Shown: one piece after another, positions 1 to 7,243 of the stretch
Numbering within the stretch: position 1 is the first letter of the stretch
How the letters are laid out: each line of letters begins with the position of its first letter
Source of the DNA: Synechococcaceae cyanobacterium RL_1_2
GTDB lineage: Bacteria; Cyanobacteriota; Cyanobacteriia; Cyanobacteriales; JAAUPO01
DNA length: 7,329 nucleotides
Assembly (NCBI GenBank): GCA_012033095.1
Contig: JAAUPO010000109.1
Coordinates: forward strand, 1 to 7,329
Direction of reading: 5' to 3'
Made by a program: the position numbers and the translations under genes
The notes under the pieces: generated by a model
Told to the model about the DNA's origin: nothing
The model's input: only the letters and a program-made list of their open reading frames with translations
The model's database searches: none

Positions 1-1
1 T

Positions 2-1321
2 AATATTACTAGCGATCGCTTTGTGCTCTCGAAAACTGCCCGCATTACCGCCAATGCTACTGATACTGCTAGCAACCTTGAAGGAGGAGGAAGCATTACC
101 ATTACTTCTTCTGATCTGAACTTAGCGGGGATTGTGGGAATTTTTGCTGAAACCCAGGGGATCACCCCCGCCGGAACCCTCACCCTACAAAACGGGAAAG
201 ATAATCCCAATCTCAACTTAAATCTATTTTCCGGCTCCCAAATTTCTGCTTCCACTGCGGGGTCGGGCCGGGGAGGGAATTTAATTATTAATGCTCAGGA
301 ATCCATTAATATCACCGGAGCGGGGGAATTATCTGCCAAAACCACCGGGGATGGTAACGCCGGTAATATCTTTTTCAAGGGTAGAAATTTAACCATGACG
401 GACGGTGTAAAGGTTGTTGCCTCTACCTCTGGTGCGGGCAATGGAGGCAACATTGATATTAATGTGGCGGAGTCTTTGACCATGGATCGGAGCAATCTTT
501 CCACTGCCACCACGGGCCCAGGAACAGCCGGTAGAGTCAATATCCATGGGGCTAACGTTACCCTAAACCATGCTCAAATTTCTGCGATCGCTGAGGGCTT
601 AGGGGAAGCAGGAAATATTGACATTGCGACTATTAACGCACTAAAAGCCACCAACTCTACTATCGTTACCGCTTCTAATCAATCCTCTGGGGGCAGCATT
701 ACCCTCAATGCCCAGGCCATTGAACTGCGCAATAGTGATATTAAAACCAATGTGTTTGGCGGTGCCGGCGGCGGGGGAGATATTAACTTAACCGCAGATA
801 ATTTTATCCTCGCCTTTGATGATAGTGATATTTTAGCGTTTGCGCGGGATGGGGTCGGAGGGGACATTACCATTGACGCGATCGGCTTTTTTGGTGAGTC
901 TTTCCAACAAATTTTTGACAAAATTGATCCCAATACCTTAGATGGAAACGATCGCGTAGATATTAATGCCAGTGGCGCGATCGATGGCTTAATTGTGATT
1001 CCTGACGTTAGCTTTATTCAAAATAGCCTCAGTGAATTACCGGATTATTTAATTGATCCTGATGGGTTGATTGCCAATAGTTGTATCGTCCAAACCGATA
1101 CAGGGAGTAAATTTTTAGTTACAGGCTCCGGTGGTTTACTCCAACGGCCGGGGGATGGGGGATTATCCTATTTTTCAACGGAGAATTTAAGCTTAGAGCC
1201 GAGCGATCGGGTAAGTTGGCAAAAAGGCGACCCAATTATGATGGGGAATGAAGTTTTTCAATTGCCCAATGGACAAATATTTATTGGTAGTAGATGTGCT
1301 AATACCAATTTTATCCAATAG
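2..1321 (+). CDS. Filamentous-hemagglutinin-like two-partner-secretion exoprotein, C-terminal part (5' end outside window)
   Basis: The frame is open from the window edge (codon at 2-4) with no stop before TAG at 1319-1321, so this is the last ~439 residues of a longer protein; the GTG at 23 is internal, not a start. The visible part is low in Lys and aromatics, rich in Asn, Thr, Ser, Ile and Gly, and contains about eight ~28-residue repeats, each beginning with a Gly-rich turn (GxGxxGN followed by a beta-strand of the form I-x-I-x). This is the pattern of right-handed beta-helix exoproteins of the FhaB/TpsA type. The C-terminal segment (IDPDGLIANSC, then FLVTGSGGL and a final GSRCANTNF) resembles the usual end of cyanobacterial members of this family. 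The N-terminal TPS secretion domain and signal peptide would lie upstream. Such proteins are exported through a TpsB outer-membrane pore; no TpsB gene is in the window. There is no LPXTG or autotransporter barrel. Adhesin or surface-structure role is inferred from the family. Confidence 0.88.
   Translation, partial: NITSDRFVLSKTARITANATDTASNLEGGGSITITSSDLNLAGIVGIFAETQGITPAGTLTLQNGKDNPNLNLNLFSGSQISASTAGSGRGGNLIINAQESINITGAGELSAKTTGDGNAGNIFFKGRNLTMTDGVKVVASTSGAGNGGNIDINVAESLTMDRSNLSTATTGPGTAGRVNIHGANVTLNHAQISAIAEGLGEAGNIDIATINALKATNSTIVTASNQSSGGSITLNAQAIELRNSDIKTNVFGGAGGGGDINLTADNFILAFDDSDILAFARDGVGGDITIDAIGFFGESFQQIFDKIDPNTLDGNDRVDINASGAIDGLIVIPDVSFIQNSLSELPDYLIDPDGLIANSCIVQTDTGSKFLVTGSGGLLQRPGDGGLSYFSTENLSLEPSDRVSWQKGDPIMMGNEVFQLPNGQIFIGSRCANTNFIQ
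262..868 (+). repeat. Array of about eight 28-residue Gly-rich beta-helix repeats within the exoprotein
   Basis: Gly-rich turns recur at about 262 (GSGRGGN), 349 (GDGNAGN), 433 (GAGNGGN), 517 (GPGTAGR), 598 (GLGEAGN), 682 (QSSGGS), 763 (GAGGGGD) and 848 (DGVGGD). Most spacings are close to 84 bases. Each turn is followed by a short hydrophobic beta-strand and an Asn/Ser/Thr-rich strand. The repeats have diverged at the DNA level, so this is protein-structural periodicity and not a recent DNA tandem duplication. Confidence 0.8.
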
Positions 1322-1335
1322 GATGGACGATCAAA

Positions 1336-1368
1336 TTGTGAAATCTTTGCTATATGGTCTTTTCACAA
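1336..1368. repeat. 8-bp perfect inverted repeat after the exoprotein stop
   Basis: TTGTGAAA at 1336-1343 and TTTCACAA at 1361-1368 form a perfect 8-bp inverted repeat around a 17-base spacer, starting 15 bases after the exoprotein stop. The arms are AT-rich and no clear T-run follows on the + strand, so it is a weak candidate for an intrinsic terminator. A palindromic protein-binding site for a dimeric regulator is an alternative. Confidence 0.35.
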
Positions 1369-1383
1369 ATTCATAGGATGCCT

Positions 1384-1401
1384 ATTCAAATTCAAATTCA
1401 A
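1384..1401 (+). repeat. Three perfect tandem copies of ATTCAA
   Basis: ATTCAA occurs at 1384-1389, 1390-1395 and 1396-1401 in the gap between the exoprotein and CHAT genes. It sits inside a 12-codon open frame beginning ATG at 1378 and ending TAA at 1414-1416, which would encode MPIQIQIQANLG. I see no ribosome-binding evidence or family match, so the frame is not called as a gene. The tandem could vary in copy number by slippage. Confidence 0.5.
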
Positions 1402-2038
1402 GCCAATTTGGGATAAAAACATGATTAGTTGGCCCTCAAAAAGTTAAAACAATTAGGGATTATCACCATTGCGATGGGGATTGCGATGGAAAATAGGGAG
1501 GTTTGAGATTTCGACTTAAGATGTTTTGCCCATACCATGGTTTCTAGGAACTAACGCTAACCATAATCCGTTGTGGAATCCCATCAATGTTGAACCCCAT
1601 CATGTCCTTTTCTTGAAGTTATCAGCCATGGCCGATCTCAACCTGAAAATTAAACCTGTCTTCCGTCTTTTGTTTGGTGGGGCTTTGATGTTAACCCTTC
1701 TGTTCGGTAACCTTGGGTTCTTAAGTCCGGCCCAATCTGCCAACAATCCATCCCTTAGTAACCAAACCGATGAAAAATTAGGTTATCAACTCTATCAAAG
1801 TGGTAAATATCAAGAGGCGATCGATTATTGGGCAGCAAAAATTACTGAATTTCAGGCCTTAGGCGATAACTTTAGGTTGGCGACGGCTTTGATTGAACAG
1901 GCCCAATCCTACTTAGCTATTGGTCAACCTAACCCGGCGATCGCCCGTCTTTGTAACCCTCGCTTTCCCCTAGACAATTTAGAGGAGAAGCCAAAGGTGG
2001 AGGTGGCGCAAATTATTGATAATTGTCAGATCCCTAGC

Positions 2039-2052
2039 GCGATCGCGATCGC
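2039..2052. repeat. Two overlapping HIP1 octamers
   Basis: GCGATCGC occurs at 2039-2046 and again at 2045-2052, sharing two bases, inside the CHAT coding region (Ala-Ile-Ala-Ile-Ala). HIP1 is the highly iterated palindrome of many cyanobacteria; the window has ten copies, mostly in coding sequence. Confidence 0.9.
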
Positions 2053-3944
2053 CCAAACCTATCCCCTCCTGCAATTGCCAACCCAAGGAGCCCTAGCCGA
2101 AGCCTATCGCATCAATGGCAATTATGAGCTAGTCAGCCCCCTCATTGATCATGCACTGGCCACATCGGCTCCTTCCTTTAGTGACCAAGTTAACTTATTA
2201 CAAACTAGGGCCAACAACAATTTTAGCCGGGGTAAATACACCCAAAATCGCCTAAAGGCCGCTAAAAGTCTCGTTGATAATACGGAGGAATTCAATAATC
2301 TTCAACAACAGAAACATCGCTTCTATCAATCCTCCCTTGATGACTGGGAAAGGATTCTTGAGCTAATGGCATCTAGGGCAGAAACCATGGCATTGTCTCC
2401 CCATTTCCATTTGCTTAAACTGCAAAGTTATCTCAATCTGATCGTCATTTATCAAGATCCCACGGTGGATCAATTTAATCCGCAACAAGGGCAAAAATTA
2501 CTCACCACCCTCTCCCAATGGATCGAAGGGGATCAGACCGTAGCCCCATCCATCCATAACCTACCCCGCCAACCGTCAACGGTATATTTTGCCATTGATT
2601 TAGCTAATCAAATCATCGGGGATCATCGTTGTCCTGGGTCTAGGGAGATGGGCCAGGGGACTAAACTCCTACAGGATAGTATGGCCCTCGCTGAAACCAT
2701 TAATGATCCGAGAAGTAAATCCTTTGCGTTGGGTACCTTGGGCCATCTCTATGAGCAGTGCGGCCAGTATGACCAAGCCCTCAAATTAACCAATCAAGCC
2801 CAATGGGCCGCCCAACAAAGTGGCGATAGTCTTTATCTCTGGCAATGGCAGGCCGGACGTATTTATCAGTACCTGGGTAAACGACAGGAAGCGATCGCGA
2901 GCTATGAACAAGCCGATGGCCTACTAGCCCAAATTCGAGGGGATATTATTACCAGTCATAAAAATATTCAGTTTGATTTTCGGGATACCATTGAGCCTTT
3001 TTATCGTCAACTAGCCCAACTCAAGCTGGAGCAAGCCACTGGTCAAACCATGGAGATAAGCCGCTCTAAATCCCAAGGTAAATTAAGTGCCATGGCCCCC
3101 CGTCAACCCCAACGGGCCCAAGTCCTCGATCCCATAGCCCTAAAGGACGCAATGAAAGCGATCGACACTCTCCAGTTAGCGGAATTACAAAATTATTTTG
3201 GCGATGATTGCGATCTCAACATTAGTAAACCGGAGGAGGTAACTAACCTGGTGGATGAAACCACCGCCATTTTTAATTCCATCATGGTACAAGATCCCGA
3301 GGGACAAACCACCCAGACCGCCATTATTTTAACCACCATTAAGGATAATCAAGAGCATCAAGAAGTTAGTTTGATCCCCTCGTCTGTTGGCCTAGAAGGG
3401 AAAATTCAACAGTTCCAGGATGCCGTACGTAACCGCAGAGATTATGGTTTTGTGGAGGGGCGCACACTAGCAAAAGACCTATACGATCAAATTATCCGGC
3501 CCTTTAGCCCAGAGCTAGAACCGATCAAAACCTTAGTGTTTATCCAAGATGGCCTGTGGCGAAACATGCCCCCTGGGGCTTTCTATGATCGTGACCAAGG
3601 ACAATACCTAATTGAACAGCACGCGATCGCTACGACCCCCAGCTTAACCGTCACCGTCACCACCGCAGCCCCAAGCAAGGCTAAACCCAATGCTTTAATT
3701 CTAGGATTAAGTAAACGGGTCAATGTTAACGGCATTAAATTTGAGCCCCTCCAGAATGTGGAGCAGGAACTAGGGGGAGTGAAAAGTCAATTTCCCAACA
3801 CCTATCAAGAATATTTGAACAACATCTCCAAGGATACCCTCCATCAAGAACTGAACCAAACCCCCTACGATGTGGTGCATATTGCCACCCATGGCGAGTT
3901 TCGAGCGGTGGAAAAGGATTCTTTCCTTGCGGTGGGCCGCACCC

Positions 3945-3997
3945 AAAAATTACCATGGGTCAACTTCGAACGGGATCTGACGCACCTCCACCTACGG
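3945..3997 (+). other. Double frameshift site in the CHAT gene
   Basis: Two changes are needed within about 50 bases, each consistent with one missing base. The first is at or just after an A5 run (3945-3949): after Gln-Lys the family sequence K-(L/I)-T-M-G-Q-L is restored by shifting back one base. The second lies between about 3980 and 3997, in or near CACCTCCACCTAC and just before or at a HIP1 octamer (3997-4004), after which the frame reads VDLLVLTACQTG. The exact position of the second change cannot be fixed without a homologue. Confidence 0.75.
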
Positions 3998-4290
3998 CGA
4001 TCGCGTTGATCTACTGGTATTAACGGCCTGTCAAACGGGCCTGGGGGACGATCGCACCCCCCTGGGTTTTGCTGGTCTGGCCCTTCAATCTGGGGTTAGA
4101 AGCGCGATCGCGTCCCTGTGGTCGGTGGATGATCAATCCACGGCCCGATTAATCAAAGATTTTTACTATTACCGTTACCAACAACAACAAACCAAAGCCC
4201 AAGCATTACAATCCGCCATGGTGGCCATGATTCACAATGATGACACGAAAGAAAATATTTATTTTCAAAGCCCTTACTATTGGGCCCCTT

Positions 4291-5121
4291 TTACTCTAAT
4301 TGGTAACTGGTTATGATCCGAACCAGGTCATGGGTTTGGCCTATCCGGATGCGTAATTTATTACGATTGAGATTGTCGGTGTTGAAATCCTCAACGATCT
4401 TTTCATCTTCAAAATCTAGCCATTCCTCTAAAAATTCCAAGGCAAGTTCCGGATTATCCTGGGATAACACCCAATCCCAGAGATCGAGGGATAATATCCG
4501 ATCCCCCGTCATCCCGTCTATGGTGGCTTGATTCATGGCAGCCGAAGGCTCTAGGGTTTGATGGAAGAGCTCCAACACCGTGGCAGCATTACTGCTGTTG
4601 GTATCCCCATCACATCGAAAAGCAACCTCTAACCTCACCACTTGTTCAGCCTCTAAATCTGAAAAATTATCAGGCCATTGAATTGATTGTAAACCCGGTT
4701 TAAGGTTACTTAAAAACGCTGGGGCAGCTATAGCCTCCGGGAAGAATTGATCCTCGGGAAAACCCAATAGTTTCAGTTCTAACTGATGCTGGGCCAATGA
4801 CTTTAGGGGAGGGATATGAATAAAAACCTTGGGGCGTTGGGAGTCGCTAGAGGAAATACGGGAAAAGGAACCGATTAACATCAATGGGGTGATCACCTTT
4901 TCTCCACAAATCCGACTACCATCACGGGTAGCACCGTTCCCAGAGGGGCCTCTATAGGGTTTTCCTTCTCCCTCTCGCTTCGCCTCCGCCGCACCGGTCA
5001 GTAGCAACAGCATCATCTTGGCCACACAAAATAACCTTAAACCATCGTGCCATGGCTGGGATCGCGATCGATTGCCCCCGATCCCTCGGGTCAATGAAAT
5101 AATCGGGGTAAACATAGCCAT
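4291..5121 (-). CDS. DUF928-like exported protein
   Basis: The longest frame has 276 codons from ATG 5121 to TAA 4291-4293. Its C-terminal ~220 residues resemble cyanobacterial DUF928 proteins: RGPSGNGATRDG (residues 57-68) in place of the usual arginine/glycine-rich G-T-R motif, a following Cys72, a PL-x-L-I-G-S segment, a central strand-rich region, and V-x-x-L-x-V-A-F-R-C170 before a D-x-x-S-S-N motif. No function is established for the family. The two cysteines could form a disulfide in the periplasm. A hydrophobic stretch MMLLLLTGAAEA (36-47) looks like the core and cleavage site of a signal peptide, so residues 1-32 are probably untranslated. A better in-frame start is GTG at 5025 (MAKMMLLLL..., 244 residues) with AAGG seven bases upstream. 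The gene lies downstream of the CHASE2 gene on the same strand and overlaps the 3' end of the convergent CHAT gene by 26 bp. The family call is by motif resemblance only; start uncertain. Confidence 0.72.
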   Translation of the reverse strand: MAMFTPIISLTRGIGGNRSRSQPWHDGLRLFCVAKMMLLLLTGAAEAKREGEGKPYRGPSGNGATRDGSRICGEKVITPLMLIGSFSRISSSDSQRPKVFIHIPPLKSLAQHQLELKLLGFPEDQFFPEAIAAPAFLSNLKPGLQSIQWPDNFSDLEAEQVVRLEVAFRCDGDTNSSNAATVLELFHQTLEPSAAMNQATIDGMTGDRILSLDLWDWVLSQDNPELALEFLEEWLDFEDEKIVEDFNTDNLNRNKLRIRIGQTHDLVRIITSYQLE

Positions 5122-5136
5122 ATTCAGATATGAAAC

Positions 5137-5156
5137 ATTAAAGATTAAATATTAAA
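5137..5156 (-). promoter_or_regulatory. Three tandem TTTAATN heptamers upstream of the DUF928-like gene
   Basis: On the minus strand TTTAAT occurs at 5156-5151, 5149-5144 and 5142-5137, a perfect hexamer repeated with a 7-base period. It lies 16 bases upstream of ATG 5121 and about 110 bases upstream of GTG 5025. The hexamer fits the PyTTAAPy core of cyanobacterial Pho-box repeats, but those usually have an 8-base period, so identity is not claimed. An AT-rich promoter element is the other reading. Confidence 0.3.
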
Positions 5157-5223
5157 ACAATGACGCAGATTTCGATAACGGTAATGTACCCCAGACGATC
5201 AAAATCCTATCCTACCGTAATCC

Positions 5224-7098
5224 TTACCACCTGAATTGACAAAGGGTGCCCTGATCTAGAGCTTTAACAGTAAATGAACCATTTAAAGCCTGTTCTAACC
5301 GCTTGATAAATTTTTTATGCTCTAATTGCTTGATCCCTGCTTGATCGATCGGTTGGCCGCTATTTTCAAAGGATAGGATATAGCCCACATCCTGCATCGT
5401 ACCCTCCACTTTAATCCGTTTAACATTGACCCCATGTTTATAAATATTACAAATCATTTCTTCGATCAATTGGGTGAGTTTATAGATTTGGTTTTGGGTT
5501 AAGTTGTGGTTGCAATAGGGTTCAAAATTAGTAATGAGGGCTAAATGATTCAGTTGGTATTTAATTAAAATTTGGTCAAGTTGTTGTTGAAACAGTTTAT
5601 TAATCTTTGTCTCTAAATCTTGGGGATTAACCCTTTGGTCGTGGTGGTCAAAAAAAGCCTCAATGGTTTCATAGGCCTGACGAATATCTTGATCGATCGC
5701 GATAATTTCCTGCCGTAGGTTAGAAGGATCAAAATCAGGATCTTCTAATGCCCTAGATAATAAAGAACATCGTTGTAGGGCAGTGCGGTGAATCTCTTCA
5801 AAAAATTCATTAATGGCGTTCTGTCTGATGGCCAATTCTTGGCTTAAAAAATCAAAATTGTAGCGGTAATAAAGATAGGCAACGGCCAACACCGTATTAA
5901 TGATGAGAACGGGCACCACCGGCAACCACCATCCCCCCAACAGCAGCCCGTAACTCCCGAACACCAGGGCCCCTTGGCTGACTCCATAAATTAGGATAAA
6001 GAAAGGTAAGGATTGCGATCGCTTGATCACTAGGAGCATCAATCCTGTCCAGCCTAAAATCCATAGGTATTCCCCCACCTCCGGTAAGCTAGTTAATCCT
6101 CTTTCTCCATCTAGGACTTCGCTAATTAATTGGGAGGTATTGTGGGCTAAAAAGTGCACCCCATAAATCTTATTAATGGAGTGGTTTTGGAGGGTCGCTT
6201 TCGTATCAACAAAATCTTTTTCCGAGGTGGCGGTAATGCCAATTAAAACAATTTTGCCTTCAATTTGTTCTGGGGCAAAATTATGGTTAATAACATCGGT
6301 AAAGGATAGTTCTGGAAAGGGTTGGGGATGGTGACGAAATTGTCCTAGGATCTGAACGCCCCCGTCATCGGCCCTAACGTAGGCACCGGTATTTTGTGTA
6401 AACCGTGGCAATTCTACAAATGGCGGAACGGATGGCGGATTAGATAGGGGTTCCTCTTGTTTAAAGGCCATGGCCATTTGATCCCTACGACCAAACTCTA
6501 AAACAAAGCCATAGTTTTTGTTGAGGTAGTAGTCTGCCAACATGAGCGGCAAAGAGTAATCGGGGCCATCATGATGATCATTGTTCTCCCTGAATTGCTC
6601 TAACAATAACCGCCGATAATTGCCATCGTCATCGGTGATCGTATCGACAAAACCAATTTGGCCTTTCGCTTTTAACGTCGGGTTGGGGGCAATGGGGGTT
6701 AGGCCGATGAGGGTGTACACTCCAAAAATATTATCCCTCGTCTCAAAAATCCGGTTTAATTCCGTTGTGCCTGGGGGAGTGGGTAGATCCCTCACAATAT
6801 CTAAGCCGATCGCGATGGGATCATATTGCTCAAGTTGATTAATAAGTTGGGCTAAATCCTGGTCTGAGATGGGATAACTTTGGAGGGTGGATTGAATATC
6901 CTGTTCCCCAATCCCCACAATTACAATGCGCTCATCGGGGGATTCTAGGGGTCTTGATCTGAGCATGATATCAAACAATTGCCATTCCCAACCCTGGAGC
7001 CAACCCAACGCCCTAAGGAGGGTGACCACCGTGAAAATGATCGTCCCAGGGATAACTAGATATTTCCAGGAAATTATCTGCTTGTTTGTTTTCACCAT
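5224..7098 (-). CDS. CHASE2-domain sensor with degenerate histidine-kinase core
   Basis: A 624-residue membrane sensor. The start is ATG 7098: the frame has a stop (TGA, 7119-7117) just upstream with no other start between. Membrane helix 1 is at about 13-32. The extracytoplasmic CHASE2 domain follows (~34-335), with hallmark segments W-Q-L-F-D-I-M-L-R-S-R, R-I-V-I-V-G-I, P-I-A-I-G-L-D-I, N-T-G-A-Y, and E-G-K-I-V-L-I-G-I-T-A-T-S-E-K-D. Three helices come next (~342-358, 363-386, 389-409), placing the C-terminus in the cytoplasm. The kinase-like region has E-I-H437-R-T-A-L-Q, resembling the HisKA_3 phospho-acceptor helix, and an N-box E546-E-M-I-C-N551-I-Y-K-H. The ATP-lid motifs are weak: the DxG position reads N579-S-G and no GxGxG glycine box precedes the final N-G-S-F...G-T-L-C-Q-F. 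It could be a weak kinase, a phosphatase or a pseudokinase. No response regulator is in the window. CHASE2 is followed by the DUF928-like gene on the same strand, 102-198 bases downstream depending on start, with no obvious terminator between, so co-transcription is possible. Confidence 0.9.
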   Translation of the reverse strand: MVKTNKQIISWKYLVIPGTIIFTVVTLLRALGWLQGWEWQLFDIMLRSRPLESPDERIVIVGIGEQDIQSTLQSYPISDQDLAQLINQLEQYDPIAIGLDIVRDLPTPPGTTELNRIFETRDNIFGVYTLIGLTPIAPNPTLKAKGQIGFVDTITDDDGNYRRLLLEQFRENNDHHDGPDYSLPLMLADYYLNKNYGFVLEFGRRDQMAMAFKQEEPLSNPPSVPPFVELPRFTQNTGAYVRADDGGVQILGQFRHHPQPFPELSFTDVINHNFAPEQIEGKIVLIGITATSEKDFVDTKATLQNHSINKIYGVHFLAHNTSQLISEVLDGERGLTSLPEVGEYLWILGWTGLMLLVIKRSQSLPFFILIYGVSQGALVFGSYGLLLGGWWLPVVPVLIINTVLAVAYLYYRYNFDFLSQELAIRQNAINEFFEEIHRTALQRCSLLSRALEDPDFDPSNLRQEIIAIDQDIRQAYETIEAFFDHHDQRVNPQDLETKINKLFQQQLDQILIKYQLNHLALITNFEPYCNHNLTQNQIYKLTQLIEEMICNIYKHGVNVKRIKVEGTMQDVGYILSFENSGQPIDQAGIKQLEHKKFIKRLEQALNGSFTVKALDQGTLCQFRW

Positions 7099-7201
7099 CG
7101 CATCAACTTTTAATGCTCAATATCTAAAAATCCCCGTGCAATTGCTCGTTTAATACTAACAATCCGACGGTTTTTTACTTCATATTTTTATTCACAGCTT
7201 C

Positions 7202-7231
7202 TCTGTATTTGAAGTAAACCAAAATCGTCAA
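7202..7231 (-). promoter_or_regulatory. Candidate sigma-70-type promoter for the CHASE2 gene
   Basis: On the minus strand TTGACG (7231-7226) is followed after 18 bases by TACAGA (7207-7202), which would start transcription near 7195 and leave a ~95-base leader before ATG 7098. The -35 matches five of six consensus bases; the -10 matches only three. Other AT-rich -10-like hexamers are nearby, so this is tentative. Confidence 0.25.
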
Positions 7232-7243
7232 ACAATTCATTCA

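Larger units (their letters stand above)
1322..1627. other. Intergenic region between exoprotein and CHAT gene
   Basis: This 306-base gap has no convincing gene. It holds the 8-bp inverted repeat, the ATTCAA tandem, a near-duplicated ATTGCGATGG motif (1469-1478 and 1480-1489), and a 25-codon frame from TTG at 1429 to TGA at 1504-1506 whose product has a basic N-terminus and a hydrophobic core (KKLKQLGIITIAMGIA), like the start of a signal peptide. A GGGAGG at 1496-1501 resembles a Shine-Dalgarno sequence but serves no good start. A TTG-initiated in-frame extension of the CHAT gene to 1526 exists but adds 34 residues that do not fit a signal peptide. I could not identify a confident promoter for the CHAT gene. 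Confidence 0.55.
1628..4316 (+). pseudogene. Secreted TPR-CHAT domain protein, frame broken between catalytic His and Cys
   Basis: CHAT domains are caspase-like cysteine protease folds (separase/caspase clan). I start at ATG 1628 because a signal peptide begins there at once: a Lys/Arg-bearing n-region, a long hydrophobic core (residues ~11-32) and a likely cleavage near SPAQSA (~38). The upstream in-frame TTG at 1526 would bury it. TPR-like helices follow at about residues 46-115 and 365-440, then a linker with a FRDTIEPFYRQL helix, then CHAT from about residue 510. The catalytic His lies in HIATHG (codon 3890-3892). The frame stays in phase to KL at 3952, then stops at TGA 4007-4009 without the Cys. 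The family continuation TMGQLRT is read in a second frame (from 3952), and the catalytic LLVLTACQTG (Cys codon 4029-4031) with the full C-terminus to WAPFTLIGNWL is in a third frame ending at TGA 4314-4316. Restoring two missing bases gives an 896-residue protein with His755 and Cys802. As written, the longest product lacks the nucleophile. A sequencing error is a real alternative to true decay. Confidence 0.85.

Noticed and set aside
295..933. Two minus-strand frames opposite the exoprotein repeats
   Set aside because: Pro/Leu/Ser-rich antisense translations of the Gly/Asn-rich repeat region; a product of repeat composition.
1322..1447. Stop-codon readthrough extension of the exoprotein (frame open for 41 codons after TAG 1319)
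   Set aside because: The extension has a different composition, no family resemblance, and the upstream sequence already ends like other family members.
3981..4010. A single programmed +1 frameshift at CGT-TGA (4004-4009) could also join the first CHAT frame to the Cys-bearing frame
   Set aside because: It would leave about 18 residues (from 3953) that do not resemble the CHAT family, while the third frame there reads the family-like TMGQLRT; two small indels explain the region better.
4313..4531. A 72-codon + strand frame starting ATG in an ATGA overlap with the CHAT stop
   Set aside because: It is antisense to the DUF928-like gene, Ser/Arg-rich low-complexity, with no family resemblance; the ATGA overlap is coincidental.
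5178..5218. ACGGTA / TACCGT inverted repeat after the CHASE2 gene as a terminator
   Set aside because: Only 6-bp arms with a 29-base loop and no T-run in the transcribed direction; easily expected by chance.
6620..6838. 72-codon + strand frame within the CHASE2 gene
   Set aside because: Antisense shadow of a clear CHASE2 coding region with no domain features of its own.
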